Source: Bernardetiaceae bacterium (lineage in GTDB: Bacteria > Bacteroidota > Bacteroidia > Cytophagales > Thermoflexibacteraceae). From it: 64,000 bases of DNA. Numbering within the stretch: the first letter of the stretch is position 1; every line of letters starts with the position of its first letter. Location: positions 1 through 64,000 of the forward strand of contig JANWVT010000012.1 in NCBI GenBank assembly GCA_025056255.1, in the 5' to 3' direction. Positions 1 through 9,618 of this stretch are shown here, piece after piece. The notes beneath the pieces were generated by a model. That model was given only the letters and a program-made list of their open reading frames with translations. It was not told where the DNA came from and searched no databases. The position numbers and the translations under genes are program-made.

Positions 1-296
1 TCTCCACGAACAACCCTTATCAACCTCCTTGGCAGTGTGTGCGGACACACCCCGCAGCATAAGGAGCGTAATAATGGCAGCTTTTTACCAAGTTCCTATT
101 GCCCCAACCGCTTAACGTTACTACAAGTTCACGCTTGTAATAGATTTTGCATGAAGAAAAAGCCGCTTCAAGCAAAAAGATTAAGTTTGCCTGAGCGCTA
201 TGTTATTGTTTTGCAAATCTACTTTTTGCCGCTTGCACGATAGGTGGTTGCTTAAATTACAGCTTTTACTGTAATTTCATAGCGATTTTAAATAAT
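1..296. other. Left-edge intergenic region
   Basis: I see no convincing gene here. An open frame at 37-243 (68 codons) has no recognisable domain or signal and is rich in Cys and Arg in a way typical of a chance frame. A perfect 6-bp hairpin (GTGTGT at 35-40 with ACACAC at 45-50) is present but has no T-run after it. The right end holds the leader of the DUF2911 gene. Confidence 0.4.
254..277. promoter_or_regulatory. 9-bp perfect inverted repeat in the DUF2911 leader
   Basis: AAATTACAG at 254-262 and CTGTAATTT at 269-277 are exact reverse complements separated by six bases, ending 19 bases before the ATG at 297. There is no T-run, so it is not a standard terminator. It could be an operator or an mRNA hairpin over the translation start. 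No regulator can be assigned. Confidence 0.4.
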
Positions 297-833
297 ATGA
301 ATATGAAAAAATGGTTTAAGATTTTGCTAGGGGGCTTTGTCCTGTTGTTGGTTGCGTTTTTTGGATTACGTACATGGACAAAATCGTTTAGTCCCGAGGC
401 ACTGGAAAAAATCGAAAAGGCTGGCTTTACTGCTGAAATCACCTATTGCAGACCGTCAAAAAAGGGACGCGTCATTTTTGGAGGGTTAGTGCCCTATGGC
501 AAAGTATGGCGAACGGGTGCAAATGAAGCAACTGTTATCCAATTAGGACAAGATACTAACATTGCTGGCTCTGTACTTCCCAAAGGTAATTACTCACTTT
601 GGACAATTCCTCAGCAAGATGAATGGACTATTATATTTAACAAAGAAACGGGACAATGGGGTACTAATTACAATCCTGAGGAAGATATTCTCAAAGTAAA
701 AGTTACGCCTCGCTATACTGCCGATACAGTAGAAATGTTCACTATTTCATTTCATTCAAAAGGTAATGATGTTGAGATGGTGCTTGCTTGGGACAATGTA
801 CAAGTAGCGGTTCCTATGAAAAAAGCCAATTAA
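297..833 (+). CDS. DUF2911 family protein, membrane-anchored or exported
   Basis: The 178-residue protein matches the DUF2911 family. The family signature is visible around residues 50-80: a YCRPSKKGR segment, then VPYGKVWRTGANEAT. The function of this Bacteroidota-enriched family is unknown. An N-terminal hydrophobic segment at about residues 6-24 suggests a signal anchor, placing the beta-rich domain outside the cytoplasm. A second in-frame ATG at 303 is an equally good start. The stop codon lies two bases before the next gene, so the two are probably co-transcribed, although the neighbour gives no functional clue. Confidence 0.85.
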   Translation: MNMKKWFKILLGGFVLLLVAFFGLRTWTKSFSPEALEKIEKAGFTAEITYCRPSKKGRVIFGGLVPYGKVWRTGANEATVIQLGQDTNIAGSVLPKGNYSLWTIPQQDEWTIIFNKETGQWGTNYNPEEDILKVKVTPRYTADTVEMFTISFHSKGNDVEMVLAWDNVQVAVPMKKAN

Positions 834-835
834 GT

Positions 836-1717
836 ATGCAACGAAGAAAATTTATACAACTCGCTGCTGTGGGTAGTGCTTCATTCAGTTGGCTATTTAC
901 TTACAGTTCACCCAAGCAGTTAGTTTTAAAAAAGAGCCTCAAATACAGCATGATAGGCGAGGGGACAAGCATCATAGAGAAGTTTGCTATCGCCCAAAAA
1001 GCGGGCTTCGACGGCGTGGAGCCAGACAGTCGCTTGTCTTGGAAAGAAGTTGCTTACGCTGCTCGAGCAACAGGCTTAGCTATACCCGGCATTGTTTGTT
1101 GGGAGCATTGGCATTCACCACTTTCTCATCCTGAGCGAGCAGTACGCGAACGATGCTTAGAGGCAATGCGCGAGGCACTGGAAGCCTGTCGACAATTAGG
1201 TGGTTCAACGGTATTGTTAGTGCCTGCTGTAGTAAACGAACAGATTACTTATCAAGAAGCCTACCAGCGCTCACAGGCAGCAATTCGCGAACTGTTACCG
1301 CTGGCAGAACGTCTTCAAGTGAGCATTGCCATTGAAAATGTATGGAATAACTTTTTGCTTAGCCCTTTGGAGGCTGCCCGCTATATAGACGAGTTAAACT
1401 CTCCGCAAGTAGGTTGGTATTTCGATGTAGGAAATATCATCCGCTATGGGTTTGCTGAGCAATGGATTCGCATTTTGGGCAAGCGAATCTTGAAAATAGA
1501 TGTGAAAGAGTACAGCCGAAAAATGGCAGAGGAACAAGGCATATGGAAAGGCTTTGAAGCTGAGCTGCTGACCGGCGACTGCAACTGGAAAGCAGTTAAA
1601 ACTGCTTTGGTGGAAGTAGGCTACGCTGGCGGCTGGATGAGTGCCGAACTGAGGGGGGGCAATTTGGAAAGGCTGACTGCCATTTCACAACAACTGGATG
1701 CTATCAACCGCTTGTAG
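836..1717 (+). CDS. Sugar phosphate isomerase/epimerase-like protein with Tat-type leader
   Basis: The 293-residue protein is an AP-endonuclease-2/xylose-isomerase-like TIM barrel. Visible barrel features are the GFDGVE segment near residue 45, AIENVW near residue 185, FDVGN near residue 215 and KIDVKEY near residue 240, which would supply the Glu, Asp and His metal ligands. The start at 836 gives MQRRKFIQLAAVG, a twin-arginine-like leader, so export of a folded metalloenzyme is likely. A longer frame from 788 overlaps the DUF2911 gene and is less likely. Such secreted barrels often act on keto-sugars or inositols, but the substrate cannot be read here. Its end overlaps the convergent rnhB by 14 bases. 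Confidence 0.85.
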   Translation: MQRRKFIQLAAVGSASFSWLFTYSSPKQLVLKKSLKYSMIGEGTSIIEKFAIAQKAGFDGVEPDSRLSWKEVAYAARATGLAIPGIVCWEHWHSPLSHPERAVRERCLEAMREALEACRQLGGSTVLLVPAVVNEQITYQEAYQRSQAAIRELLPLAERLQVSIAIENVWNNFLLSPLEAARYIDELNSPQVGWYFDVGNIIRYGFAEQWIRILGKRILKIDVKEYSRKMAEEQGIWKGFEAELLTGDCNWKAVKTALVEVGYAGGWMSAELRGGNLERLTAISQQLDAINRL

Positions 1718-2294
1718 GATTAAATAGGCGAAAACTGCGCCGGTGTAGCGGCGTAACACCATGCTCAGCAATGGCTCTATAGTGTGCCTGCGTAGGATAG
1801 CCAACATTTTGCTGCCAACCATACTGAGGGTATTGTTCTGCATACTCTTGCATCAGGTGGTCGCGATAGGTCTTAGCCATTACCGAAGCGGCGGCAATGG
1901 AATAATACAGTCCGTCGCCTTTAACAATGCACTGGTAAGGAATTGGAAGTTGTGGCGTAAAAAATTTACCGTCTATGAGCAACAGCTCGGGTTGCAAAGG
2001 TAGTGCCTCTACTGCCCGATTCATTGCCAGAATGGAGGCTCGTAAAACGTTGATGCGGTCGATTTCGTCGGGGGTAGCCTGCCCAATGCCAATGGCAAGA
2101 GCGTCGCGTTCAATTTCTAACTGTAATTTTTCGCGCTGCCTGTAGCTTAGTTTTTTGGAGTCTTTCAACAAAGGGTGGTGATAGCCCTTAGGCAGTATTA
2201 CGGCAGCAGCCACAACCGGACCGGCTAAACATCCTCTGCCAGCTTCATCTATGCCGGCTTCCACCAATGTTTCGGTATAAGCAGCAATTAGCAT
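1704..2294 (-). CDS. rnhB: Ribonuclease HII
   Basis: RnhB cleaves the RNA strand of RNA-DNA hybrids and removes misincorporated ribonucleotides. The 196-residue protein has the family active-site acids: Asp16 and Glu17 in the GIDEAGRG motif, Asp108 in LLIDGK and Asp145 in TYRDHLM. Length is normal for the family. Its ATG overlaps the stop codon of the upstream biotinyl-domain gene as TGATG, so the two are translationally coupled despite unrelated functions. The 3' end overlaps the convergent isomerase gene. Confidence 0.97.
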   Translation of the reverse strand: MLIAAYTETLVEAGIDEAGRGCLAGPVVAAAVILPKGYHHPLLKDSKKLSYRQREKLQLEIERDALAIGIGQATPDEIDRINVLRASILAMNRAVEALPLQPELLLIDGKFFTPQLPIPYQCIVKGDGLYYSIAAASVMAKTYRDHLMQEYAEQYPQYGWQQNVGYPTQAHYRAIAEHGVTPLHRRSFRLFNPTSG

Positions 2295-2794
2295 CAGGCA
2301 AATACTACCAAAATAGCATTTTTCTCTACGCGGTCACCCTGTTGTACTTTCACTGCCTTCACAACCGCATCGGCAGGAGCTTTCAGTACATTTTCCATTT
2401 TCATAGCTTCTAAAATCAGCAACGAATCGCCTTTTTTGACTTGTTGCCCTTCGCTTACGCTTACGCTCAAAATCAAGCCGGGCATTGGTGCTTTCAAATC
2501 GTTGATTTTGCGGGTGGCAGCATTGCTCATGCCCATTTTTTCCAACAGCAAGTCGAAGCGATTTTTAGCTAATAGCTGATACAGGCGATTATTGATGCGG
2601 AAGGTGAAAGATTTGGCTTGATAGTCGGCTTTTACTAGCTCTGCGTTGAAAGTTTTGTTATCTACCAAAATGTGATAGCATCGGGGAGCAATTGGCACAA
2701 TGTCCCATTGCAAAGGCTGCTGATTGACTAACCAAAGCTCCCCCTTCTTTTCTACCTGATAGGTATTGCCATTCTCAACTTGAATGTGATACAT
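2294..2794 (-). CDS. Biotin/lipoyl-carrier domain protein (acyl-CoA carboxylase biotinyl subunit type)
   Basis: The 166-residue protein ends in a biotinyl domain with the EAMKMEN motif; the modified lysine is Lys132. A proline-rich hinge (KAPMPG) precedes the domain, as in the C-terminal part of acyl-CoA or pyruvate carboxylases. The N-terminal 90 residues are a beta-rich region resembling the carboxylase BT-type domain. The ATG at 2794 is preferred over a TTG at 2815. No carboxylase or carboxyltransferase subunit is adjacent, so its partner must be encoded elsewhere. It is coupled to rnhB by a one-base overlap and diverges from the M28 peptidase. Confidence 0.9.
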   Translation of the reverse strand: MYHIQVENGNTYQVEKKGELWLVNQQPLQWDIVPIAPRCYHILVDNKTFNAELVKADYQAKSFTFRINNRLYQLLAKNRFDLLLEKMGMSNAATRKINDLKAPMPGLILSVSVSEGQQVKKGDSLLILEAMKMENVLKAPADAVVKAVKVQQGDRVEKNAILVVFA

Positions 2795-2850
2795 AATTTG
2801 AACTAATTCGCACAATAACGCAATTTAGTAGAAAATTACTTGTAGCAGCT

Positions 2851-4119
2851 ATGTTTCATTTCAAAATCTTCCTGAGCAGTTTGTTTCTGATAGCTTTTAT
2901 GTATGCACGGGCACAAGATATGGCACGCGTTCGTCATAACATTGGTGTACTGTGTGCACCGGAAATGGCAGGCAGAGGCTATGCGCTCAGTGGAGACAAA
3001 AAGGCTGCCGAGTGGATTGCAGCGGCATTTCGCCAAGCAGGTTTACAGCCTTTTGGCAACAGCTTTTTTCAGCCTTTTCCCCTTACGGTCAATACTTTTT
3101 ATCCTCAAGTGGCTTTGAAAGTGGACGGCACAGTGTTACAGCCCGGTAAAGATTTTATCCCTAATCCCGTTTCTGGAAAAGGAAGAGGAAAGGCTCGGTT
3201 GGTCTGTTTAGATACGTTGTTGGCGAAGGGTGACTCATTAGCACTCAAAAATGCCATGCAAACCTCTTACAAAGGCAAAGGCGTACTTTTTCGCATGACA
3301 GACTACATGCAACTGTTAGAACGGTGCCCTGAACTCCTTCCCAAACTCAACCAAGCTAAGGTATGGGTGGGCACTGCTCCTACATTAACGGCACATATTA
3401 GCGGGCAGGCATTGCAGCCCCCTTTTCTGATTGTTCACTCAAAAAATATCAGTACAGTTGCCAAAAAAGTAGCATTCAGAATAGACAGTGAGCTAAAAAC
3501 GAACTACATCACGCAAAACGTGATTGGCTACATCAAGGGTAGCAAAATGCCGGAGCGTTTTGTAGTATTCACAGCCCACTATGACCACTTAGGTACACTG
3601 GGCAAGCAAGCTTATATTCCCGGAGCCAATGACAATGCCGCAGGCGTAGCAATGCTGATAGAACTGGCACATTATTTTCGCCAACATCCGCCCGACTTTT
3701 CGGTGTGTTTCATAGCCTTTTCTGGCGAAGAGCTTGGGCTGCTTGGCTCGCTACATTACACGGCACAGCCACTCTTTCCACTCGCCAACATTCACTTTTT
3801 GTGGAATTTAGATTTGATAGGAACGGGAAAAGATGGCGCAACAGTAGTGAATGCTTCTCTGCATCCTCAGGCATTTGAACGCTTGAAAACCCTCAATGAT
3901 TCGCTAAAAGCCCTTCCTAAACTCGTGCCTAGGGCATCTGCTGCCAACTCTGACCATTATCCGTTCACTATTAAAAACGTTCCTGCATTTTTTATTTACC
4001 TAATGGACAAAAATTATCCATACTATCATCATCCCGATGACAAGGCAGAGCACTTGCCGCTCGATGGTTTTAGCGGTCTGTTTCGCTTGCTAATAAGTGC
4101 TTGTTTGGCGATGTTTTAG
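2851..4119 (+). CDS. Secreted M28 family zinc peptidase
   Basis: The 422-residue protein begins with a signal peptide (residues 1 to about 21) and has a complete M28 aminopeptidase core. Zinc ligands and the catalytic acid can be read in order: His243 in TAHYDHLG, Asp261 in ANDNAAG, Glu293-Glu294 in SGEELG, Asp321 in NLDLIG and His393/His394 in YYHHPDD. The substrate is probably peptides in the periplasm or outside the cell. An inserted region at about residues 60-220 separates the signal peptide from the core and resembles a degenerate protease-associated region. The stop codon coincides with the start of a dispersed repeat. Confidence 0.93.
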   Translation: MFHFKIFLSSLFLIAFMYARAQDMARVRHNIGVLCAPEMAGRGYALSGDKKAAEWIAAAFRQAGLQPFGNSFFQPFPLTVNTFYPQVALKVDGTVLQPGKDFIPNPVSGKGRGKARLVCLDTLLAKGDSLALKNAMQTSYKGKGVLFRMTDYMQLLERCPELLPKLNQAKVWVGTAPTLTAHISGQALQPPFLIVHSKNISTVAKKVAFRIDSELKTNYITQNVIGYIKGSKMPERFVVFTAHYDHLGTLGKQAYIPGANDNAAGVAMLIELAHYFRQHPPDFSVCFIAFSGEELGLLGSLHYTAQPLFPLANIHFLWNLDLIGTGKDGATVVNASLHPQAFERLKTLNDSLKALPKLVPRASAANSDHYPFTIKNVPAFFIYLMDKNYPYYHHPDDKAEHLPLDGFSGLFRLLISACLAMF

Positions 4120-4192
4120 TAGTTGTTTGGGATTTTTTAAGATCAATTTTGCCAAATTCATATTCATAAAGGCAAACTGGCTGTTGTTCGTA
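4116..4192 (+). repeat. Dispersed intergenic repeat, diverged copy
   Basis: About 75 bases align without gaps to the first part of the copies at 6380 and 18527, at roughly 80% identity by eye. Shared landmarks are TTAGT.GTTGTTTGGG, ATTTTGCC.AATTC and ATTCAT..AGGCAAAC. It starts inside the stop codon of the M28 gene and lies between two convergent genes. The remaining part of the longer copies is not recognisable here, so this is a truncated or older copy. Confidence 0.6.
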
Positions 4193-4331
4193 TTTGTACC
4201 AGCAAGCCTGTTGCCAGTAAAGACAGGCGCTACAATATCGCAATGTTGTTTTTAGCTACTCAAAGTTCTGAAACCCTGTCAATCTTGCTAATTTGGTTTA
4301 ATGATTTATCCTGTCCCCTCTACACATGATC

Positions 4332-6266
4332 TTAAATCATATTCATGCGGGCTTTTTCGCGACGTGCCATTTCTTCCTGAGTAGCCTGCAACTCTTCAAG
4401 GTTTTGCCGCATTTCCTCCTCTTGGGCACGCAAGTTTTCGGCTAATATCTGTGTTTCTTCCAGCATTCGGCGCATCTTTTCATTGTTGCGGGCATTAACT
4501 ACCGAAACAGCCAACATTTCGGCAATGCGCTCTACAAAGGCTTGCTGTTTTTCAGTGAACAAGTGTAAGGAGGCTATTTCAATTACGCCTACCGCATTGT
4601 CGCTGTGCTTAACAGGCACAAGCAACAAGTATTTGGGAGGAATGCTGCCCAGCCCAGAGGCGATTGTAAAATAGTCAGGTGGCAAATCGCTAATTTGCAA
4701 CGATTGCTTTTCTATAAAAATTTGTGCAGCAAGATTTTCTCCGGGTGCTAAAGCATGCTTTTTGAATTTCAAACGTCCGTTGGCAAAGGTAGCTACTGCT
4801 GAAAGTTGTACTTGCTCAGTAACCAAATCATGCTCGGCAAGATACAAGCAGCCTTGTTGAGCATTTAAAAAGCGAACCAATTCGGAGAGGGTTTTTTGAC
4901 AGAGCAGTTCCAAGTCGGCGCCTGTTTGGCGTATCAAATCTGAAAAATGGGTGAGCGCCTCGCTTATCATGCGCCGCTCTGCTTCTTGCTGAACGTTTAT
5001 TTTTAGTGCATTGCGCATAGCAAGTAGCGCATTACCGAGTTTGTCTTCCTTGCTCAGCGGTTCAAAGTGGGTGTCGTATTGCTGCTGCCCAATTTGGGTG
5101 GCAAATGCAGTGGCATTTTCAAGTCCTTCGATAGCACGGTTGAGTGCTCTTGTCAGTTCGCCGAGTTCGTCTTGTCGGTTTGTTTCAGGTAGTTTTTGGA
5201 AGTTTCCCCTGCTCACTTGATTGAGTGCTTGTAAAATTTTTTTGACAGGTGAGAGTAAATTATTTACAAAAGTATATGCAATAATGACATTAACAACTAC
5301 TAATAGCCCGAACACAATGGCTACAAACTGGATGATTTGCGAAAGCAACTGGTCAAGCATCTCCGATTTAGCCACTACAATCACCAAAAAAATTTGATAA
5401 GGCTCAATAAAGTGGTAAAAGTGCATTTTCATCACTTTTTGTTGTTTGCTGAAAACTTCGCCATATCCCTTTCGCGAAGCACGCATCACATCTACAAAGG
5501 CTTTGTATTCGGGGTCGGAGGCTGCATTTTGGAGCAAAAACTCCTCGTTAGGGTGAAAAATAATAGTACCCTCGTTATTGAGAACATAGGCATACCCAGT
5601 GCTGTAATATTTTTTAGATGCCAGCAGTTGGTATAAGCCGCTGAAATCTACGGTTACCTCCAGTTTTAAATAGCCATAGTCAATCAAACCAAGCCGACAA
5701 GGAATGTAGCGCACCAGAACTACATCGCGTCCTTCGAAGTAAATATTTTCTTTAATTTGTGTGTCTGCTTCGTAAGTAAACGGCGCTTGATTATTAGGAA
5801 TGAAAATATATTGGTCAACATTCAGGCTAGCAGCCTCGTTGGTGATATTGATGTATCCTCCTTCTACTTTTTGAAAAGCCTGCAAACGCATGCGCTGCCC
5901 TACTACCAATCGGTACAAATCGCGTAACTGATAAGGGCGAAAAGTAATTTGGGTAGTTACATTGTCGATAACATTGGTTGCACTTACAGTAGTGTCCTGC
6001 TCAGTGGTTTTGTTGTTGATTTTCAAAAAATTCAGAGCCGCCTCCTGAATCCTTGCCAGTCGTTTGGCTTGTTCCTGATGGTGAATGACAAACATGTGAT
6101 GCAAGTCTTCTGCTTGGCTGCTCAGCCTTTCTTCGTTGCCTTTCAGAATAATTTGACGCTGAAAATTGTAGAACACTACCGCTGTAATGAGCAAGCCAAC
6201 AGTCAGTACAGCAGATACAACCAGTGCAACTTTTTGTGCAAAAGAAAGCTTATTTAAAAAGAGCAT
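4332..6266 (-). CDS. Membrane Cache-HAMP-GAF sensor without output domain
   Basis: The 644-residue protein runs from a transmembrane helix (about residues 13-33) through an extracytoplasmic region of about 275 residues with a Cache-like end (YAYVLNNEGTIIFHP) to a second helix (about 311-334). A HAMP domain and a second HAMP-like repeat (about 335-425), a GAF domain (about 437-590) and a terminal coiled coil rich in Glu and Gln (about 600-644) follow. No kinase, cyclase or methyl-accepting domain follows; the frame ends inside the coil. The ATG at 6266 is preferred over a TTG at 6275. The GAF and coil resemble those of the protein at 11283-12824, so the two are paralogues. Ligand and partner are unknown. 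Confidence 0.88.
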   Translation of the reverse strand: MLFLNKLSFAQKVALVVSAVLTVGLLITAVVFYNFQRQIILKGNEERLSSQAEDLHHMFVIHHQEQAKRLARIQEAALNFLKINNKTTEQDTTVSATNVIDNVTTQITFRPYQLRDLYRLVVGQRMRLQAFQKVEGGYINITNEAASLNVDQYIFIPNNQAPFTYEADTQIKENIYFEGRDVVLVRYIPCRLGLIDYGYLKLEVTVDFSGLYQLLASKKYYSTGYAYVLNNEGTIIFHPNEEFLLQNAASDPEYKAFVDVMRASRKGYGEVFSKQQKVMKMHFYHFIEPYQIFLVIVVAKSEMLDQLLSQIIQFVAIVFGLLVVVNVIIAYTFVNNLLSPVKKILQALNQVSRGNFQKLPETNRQDELGELTRALNRAIEGLENATAFATQIGQQQYDTHFEPLSKEDKLGNALLAMRNALKINVQQEAERRMISEALTHFSDLIRQTGADLELLCQKTLSELVRFLNAQQGCLYLAEHDLVTEQVQLSAVATFANGRLKFKKHALAPGENLAAQIFIEKQSLQISDLPPDYFTIASGLGSIPPKYLLLVPVKHSDNAVGVIEIASLHLFTEKQQAFVERIAEMLAVSVVNARNNEKMRRMLEETQILAENLRAQEEEMRQNLEELQATQEEMARREKARMNMI

Positions 6267-6882
6267 GCCATTCAAAAGATTGTTCTAAGAGCCTCCAAAG
6301 CACTTTCATCTAAGAATACTAAACGTAAAGTTAGGCAAGAATTGTGTAACTGTAAATAATCCTATGTTTTGAATATGTTTTAGTGGTTGTTTGGGCTTTT
6401 GTAGGGCTCATTTTGCCGAATTCGTATTCATGCAGGCAAACCCGCCTTCGTTTGCTTGCCCCTTACCGCACGTAGAAATACATGCAAAGGCGAAAATATT
6501 TTGGCATATAGAGGGTGGAAAATTCTGAAATCCTCCATCCAAACTCCTAAAGCTGTTGTTTGTGTCTTGTAGCGAGGTTGTCTTTCAGCTCTTCCATACC
6601 AAACCCTTGTTGATTCTACCACTCTGCCTAAGTAGTAATTTTGGTTTTTATCCACGATGGTAAAACCTAACATGCTCTTGAGCAAGCAACGCTTGTAGAG
6701 TTGCGTAACAAGGTATGCTACATAGTCATGTTATAAACCGATTTTGATTGGCTTTCAAAACCTTGTGCTCAAAGATACATGAATTGTAATGAGTGCTATT
6801 ATGAGATGCTAAAAAACTTACCATGTGGAACGGGACTTCAAAAAAAGTACTACTTTCGCCGATAATTTTCAGTTTTTTTCGT
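6267..6882. other. Intergenic region holding a long repeat copy
   Basis: These 616 bases separate the divergent sensor gene and valS. Positions 6380-6715 are a dispersed repeat described separately. A minus-strand frame at 6428-6685 lies within the repeat and is disrupted in the other long copy, so I do not call it a gene. The stretch before valS (about 6840-6882) is AT-rich and contains TACTACTTTCG, a weak Bacteroidota -7 candidate. Confidence 0.5.
6380..6715 (+). repeat. Dispersed intergenic repeat, long copy 1
   Basis: The first 67 bases match the copy at 18527 with three mismatches, including 42 identical consecutive bases at about 6405-6446. Similarity continues more weakly through GCAAAGGCGAAAATATTTTG, the GTAGCGAG.TTGT.TTTCAGCT segment and CTAA.ATGCTCTT near 6680. 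Total length is about 300-340 bases. No terminal inverted repeats, transposase or clear target duplications are visible. The copies are in the same orientation, each beside gene ends. Confidence 0.7.
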
Positions 6883-9618
6883 ATGTCGTCTATTGCCAAA
6901 ACATATAATCCTAAACAAACCGAAGACAAGTGGTATGCCTGCTGGATGCAAGAAGGCTTCTTCCAGTCGCGTCCTAATCCTCATAAGAAGCCTTACACGA
7001 TAGTCATTCCACCGCCCAATGTAACGGGCGTGTTGCACATGGGGCACATGCTCAACAATACTATTCAAGACATTCTAGTACGTCGGGCGCGGATGCGCGG
7101 CTACGAAGCTTGTTGGGTACCCGGCATCGACCATGCTTCCATTGCTACTGAGGCTAAGGTAGTGAAAATGCTCAAAGAAGAAAAAGGCATTCAAAAACAC
7201 GAGCTAAGCCGTGAGGAGTTTCTTAAGTATGCTTGGGAGTGGAAGGAAAAATACGGCGGCATTATTCTGGAACAACTCAAAAAACTCGGTGTCAGTTGCG
7301 ATTGGTCGCGTACTCGCTTCACGATGGAGCCGAGCATGTCAGCACAAGTGCTGAAAGTTTTTATAGATTGGTACAAGGCAGGCTATATCTATCGCGGGCT
7401 GCGCATGATCAATTGGGACCCGCAAGGTAAAACAGCATTGGCAGATGACGAGGTAATTTACAGAGAAACCAAATCCAAACTCTACTATGTTCGCTACCAA
7501 GTGGCAGGCAGCGATGAGTACATCGTCGTAGCCACACAACGCCCCGAAACCATTATGGGCGATGTAGCCATTGCCGTAAACCCCCAAGACGAGCGCTATT
7601 TGCACCTGCACGGCAAACAAATCATTGTGCCGGTGGTCAATCGCCCTGTGCCAGTGATTACCGACAACTACGTGGACATTCAGTTCGGTACAGGCTGCCT
7701 CAAAGTAACCCCTGCACACGACCTCAACGACTACGAAATTGGGCAACGCCACAACCTGCCCATCATTGACACGCTCAATGCCGACGGCACCTTCAATGCC
7801 GATGCCTTTGATAATGACCAAGAGTACTTAGCCGTTCAAAAATACGACAAAATTGACCGCTTCAAGTTGCGCAAAATAATTGCCGACTATTTGGAAGAAA
7901 ACGGTCAGTTAGAGCGCATAGATGAAAACTACGTAGCTAATATCGGCTACTCGGAGCGCACCGATGCCATAGTAGAGCCACGCCTTTCTATGCAATGGTT
8001 TGTGCGCATGAAAGAACTCTGCCAACCTGCACTGGAAAACGTGATGAACGACAATATTCGTTTCTATCCTGCCAAGTTCAAAAATACGTACCGTAACTGG
8101 ATGGAGAACGTGCGCGACTGGTGCATTAGCCGACAACTATGGTGGGGACAACGCATTCCAGCATGGTATATCAAAGGGGTAGATTATGACAACGCTTTTT
8201 ATAACTCCCTTATTGCTGTGTGCCTCACCGCAGAAGAAGCCTTACAGGAACTGCAACAAAAAGCAGACCTGCACAACAGCATGAATACGCTGAAAGTCCC
8301 CAGACCCGCATCGGTTGCCGATATTCGCCAAGATGAGGACGTGTTAGACACATGGTTTTCTTCTGGGCTGTGGCCTATTTCAGTTTTTGATGGATTGCTC
8401 AATCCTGAAAATGAAGATATTAAGTATTATTATCCGACAACAGACCTTGTAACTGCACCCGAAATCTTGTTTTTCTGGGTAGCCCGCATGATTATTGCCG
8501 GCTACTATTATAAAAATGACAAACCCTTCCAAAACGTTTATTTAACAGGTATTGTGCGCGACAAACTAGGTCGCAAGATGTCCAAGTCGCTGGGCAATAG
8601 CCCCGACCCCCTCGACCTGATAGACAAATACAGTGCAGATGGCATGCGCGTAGGCATGCTATTTAGTTCGCCTGCTGGCAACGACTTGCTATTCGACGAG
8701 AAACTTTGCGAGCAAGGACGAAATTTTGCTAACAAAATTTGGAATGCCTTCCGCTTAGTAAAGGGCTGGAATCAGGGCGCCAATCTTGCTGTGCCAAGTG
8801 CTAACCAAACTGCTATTAATTGGTTTGAGGCTAAGTTGCAAACAGCCATTGCTGAAATAGAAGACCACTACGCAAAATACCGCATCTCCGATGCCTTGCA
8901 GGCGGTTTACAAACTCATTTGGGACGACTTCTGCTCTTGGTATCTGGAAATGGTAAAGCCTGAGTACGGTCAGCCCATAGATGCTAGAACTCTTCAGGCT
9001 ACTATTAGCTTTTTTGAAACACTAATGAAGTTGTTGCATCCGTTCATGCCATTTATTACCGAAGAAATCTGGCACGGCTTGCGCGAACGCCAAGGTAAGG
9101 ACTATCTGATTGTAGCTCCATACCCCACCGTGCAACCTATCAGCCAAGCACAAAAGGCGCTGCTTCAACAGGCGGAGCTGGCATTTGAGGTAATACAACA
9201 TGTGCGCAATTTGCGCAACAGCAAAGGGATTTCGCCTAAGGAAAAACTACCACTTGCCATTAAAACCCCACAGCCACAACACTATGCTAAGCTGGAAGGA
9301 TTGATTGGTAAGTTGGCAAATTTGGAAAGCCTCACATACACGGCTACCTCTGTGGAAAACGCCGTGCGATTTGTTGTCAAGGGCGATGAGTGCTTTGTAA
9401 AATTAGCACAGTCGGTTAACATAGAGGAAGAGATTAAAAAATTGGAAGCCGAGCTGCACTATCAGCAAGGGTTTTTAGAGTCGGTAGAAAAGAAACTTGC
9501 CAACGAGCGCTTCATAGCTAATGCCAAGCCCGAAGTGATAGAAAACGAGCGTCGCAAACAGGCAGATGCCAAAGCCAAAATAGCAGCTTTGCAAGAAGCT
9601 CTGCATGCCCTAAGATAA
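6883..9618 (+). CDS. valS: Valyl-tRNA synthetase
   Basis: The enzyme charges tRNA-Val with valine. The 911-residue protein has the class I signatures HMGH (His52 on, in the HIGH position) and KMSKS (from Lys565), the CP1 editing domain between them (about residues 190-340), the anticodon-binding helical domain (about 640-790) and the C-terminal coiled coil (about 850-911) that is diagnostic of ValRS. An ATG at 6883 matches the usual N-terminus; an in-frame ATG at 6823 would add 20 residues that look untranslated. Confidence 0.98.
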   Translation: MSSIAKTYNPKQTEDKWYACWMQEGFFQSRPNPHKKPYTIVIPPPNVTGVLHMGHMLNNTIQDILVRRARMRGYEACWVPGIDHASIATEAKVVKMLKEEKGIQKHELSREEFLKYAWEWKEKYGGIILEQLKKLGVSCDWSRTRFTMEPSMSAQVLKVFIDWYKAGYIYRGLRMINWDPQGKTALADDEVIYRETKSKLYYVRYQVAGSDEYIVVATQRPETIMGDVAIAVNPQDERYLHLHGKQIIVPVVNRPVPVITDNYVDIQFGTGCLKVTPAHDLNDYEIGQRHNLPIIDTLNADGTFNADAFDNDQEYLAVQKYDKIDRFKLRKIIADYLEENGQLERIDENYVANIGYSERTDAIVEPRLSMQWFVRMKELCQPALENVMNDNIRFYPAKFKNTYRNWMENVRDWCISRQLWWGQRIPAWYIKGVDYDNAFYNSLIAVCLTAEEALQELQQKADLHNSMNTLKVPRPASVADIRQDEDVLDTWFSSGLWPISVFDGLLNPENEDIKYYYPTTDLVTAPEILFFWVARMIIAGYYYKNDKPFQNVYLTGIVRDKLGRKMSKSLGNSPDPLDLIDKYSADGMRVGMLFSSPAGNDLLFDEKLCEQGRNFANKIWNAFRLVKGWNQGANLAVPSANQTAINWFEAKLQTAIAEIEDHYAKYRISDALQAVYKLIWDDFCSWYLEMVKPEYGQPIDARTLQATISFFETLMKLLHPFMPFITEEIWHGLRERQGKDYLIVAPYPTVQPISQAQKALLQQAELAFEVIQHVRNLRNSKGISPKEKLPLAIKTPQPQHYAKLEGLIGKLANLESLTYTATSVENAVRFVVKGDECFVKLAQSVNIEEEIKKLEAELHYQQGFLESVEKKLANERFIANAKPEVIENERRKQADAKAKIAALQEALHALR

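Noticed and set aside
37-243. 68-codon open frame at the left edge
   Set aside because: No domain, signal peptide or plausible composition, and no supporting start signal. Treated as intergenic.
6428-6685. 85-codon minus-strand frame ending in a KQTKAGLPA tail
   Set aside because: It lies inside repeat copy 1; the same region in copy 2 (18527-18800) contains indels that break this frame, so coding is unlikely.
7339-7821. 160-codon antisense frame inside valS
   Set aside because: It is the complement of the conserved valS coding sequence; its His- and Val-rich composition is what antisense reading produces.
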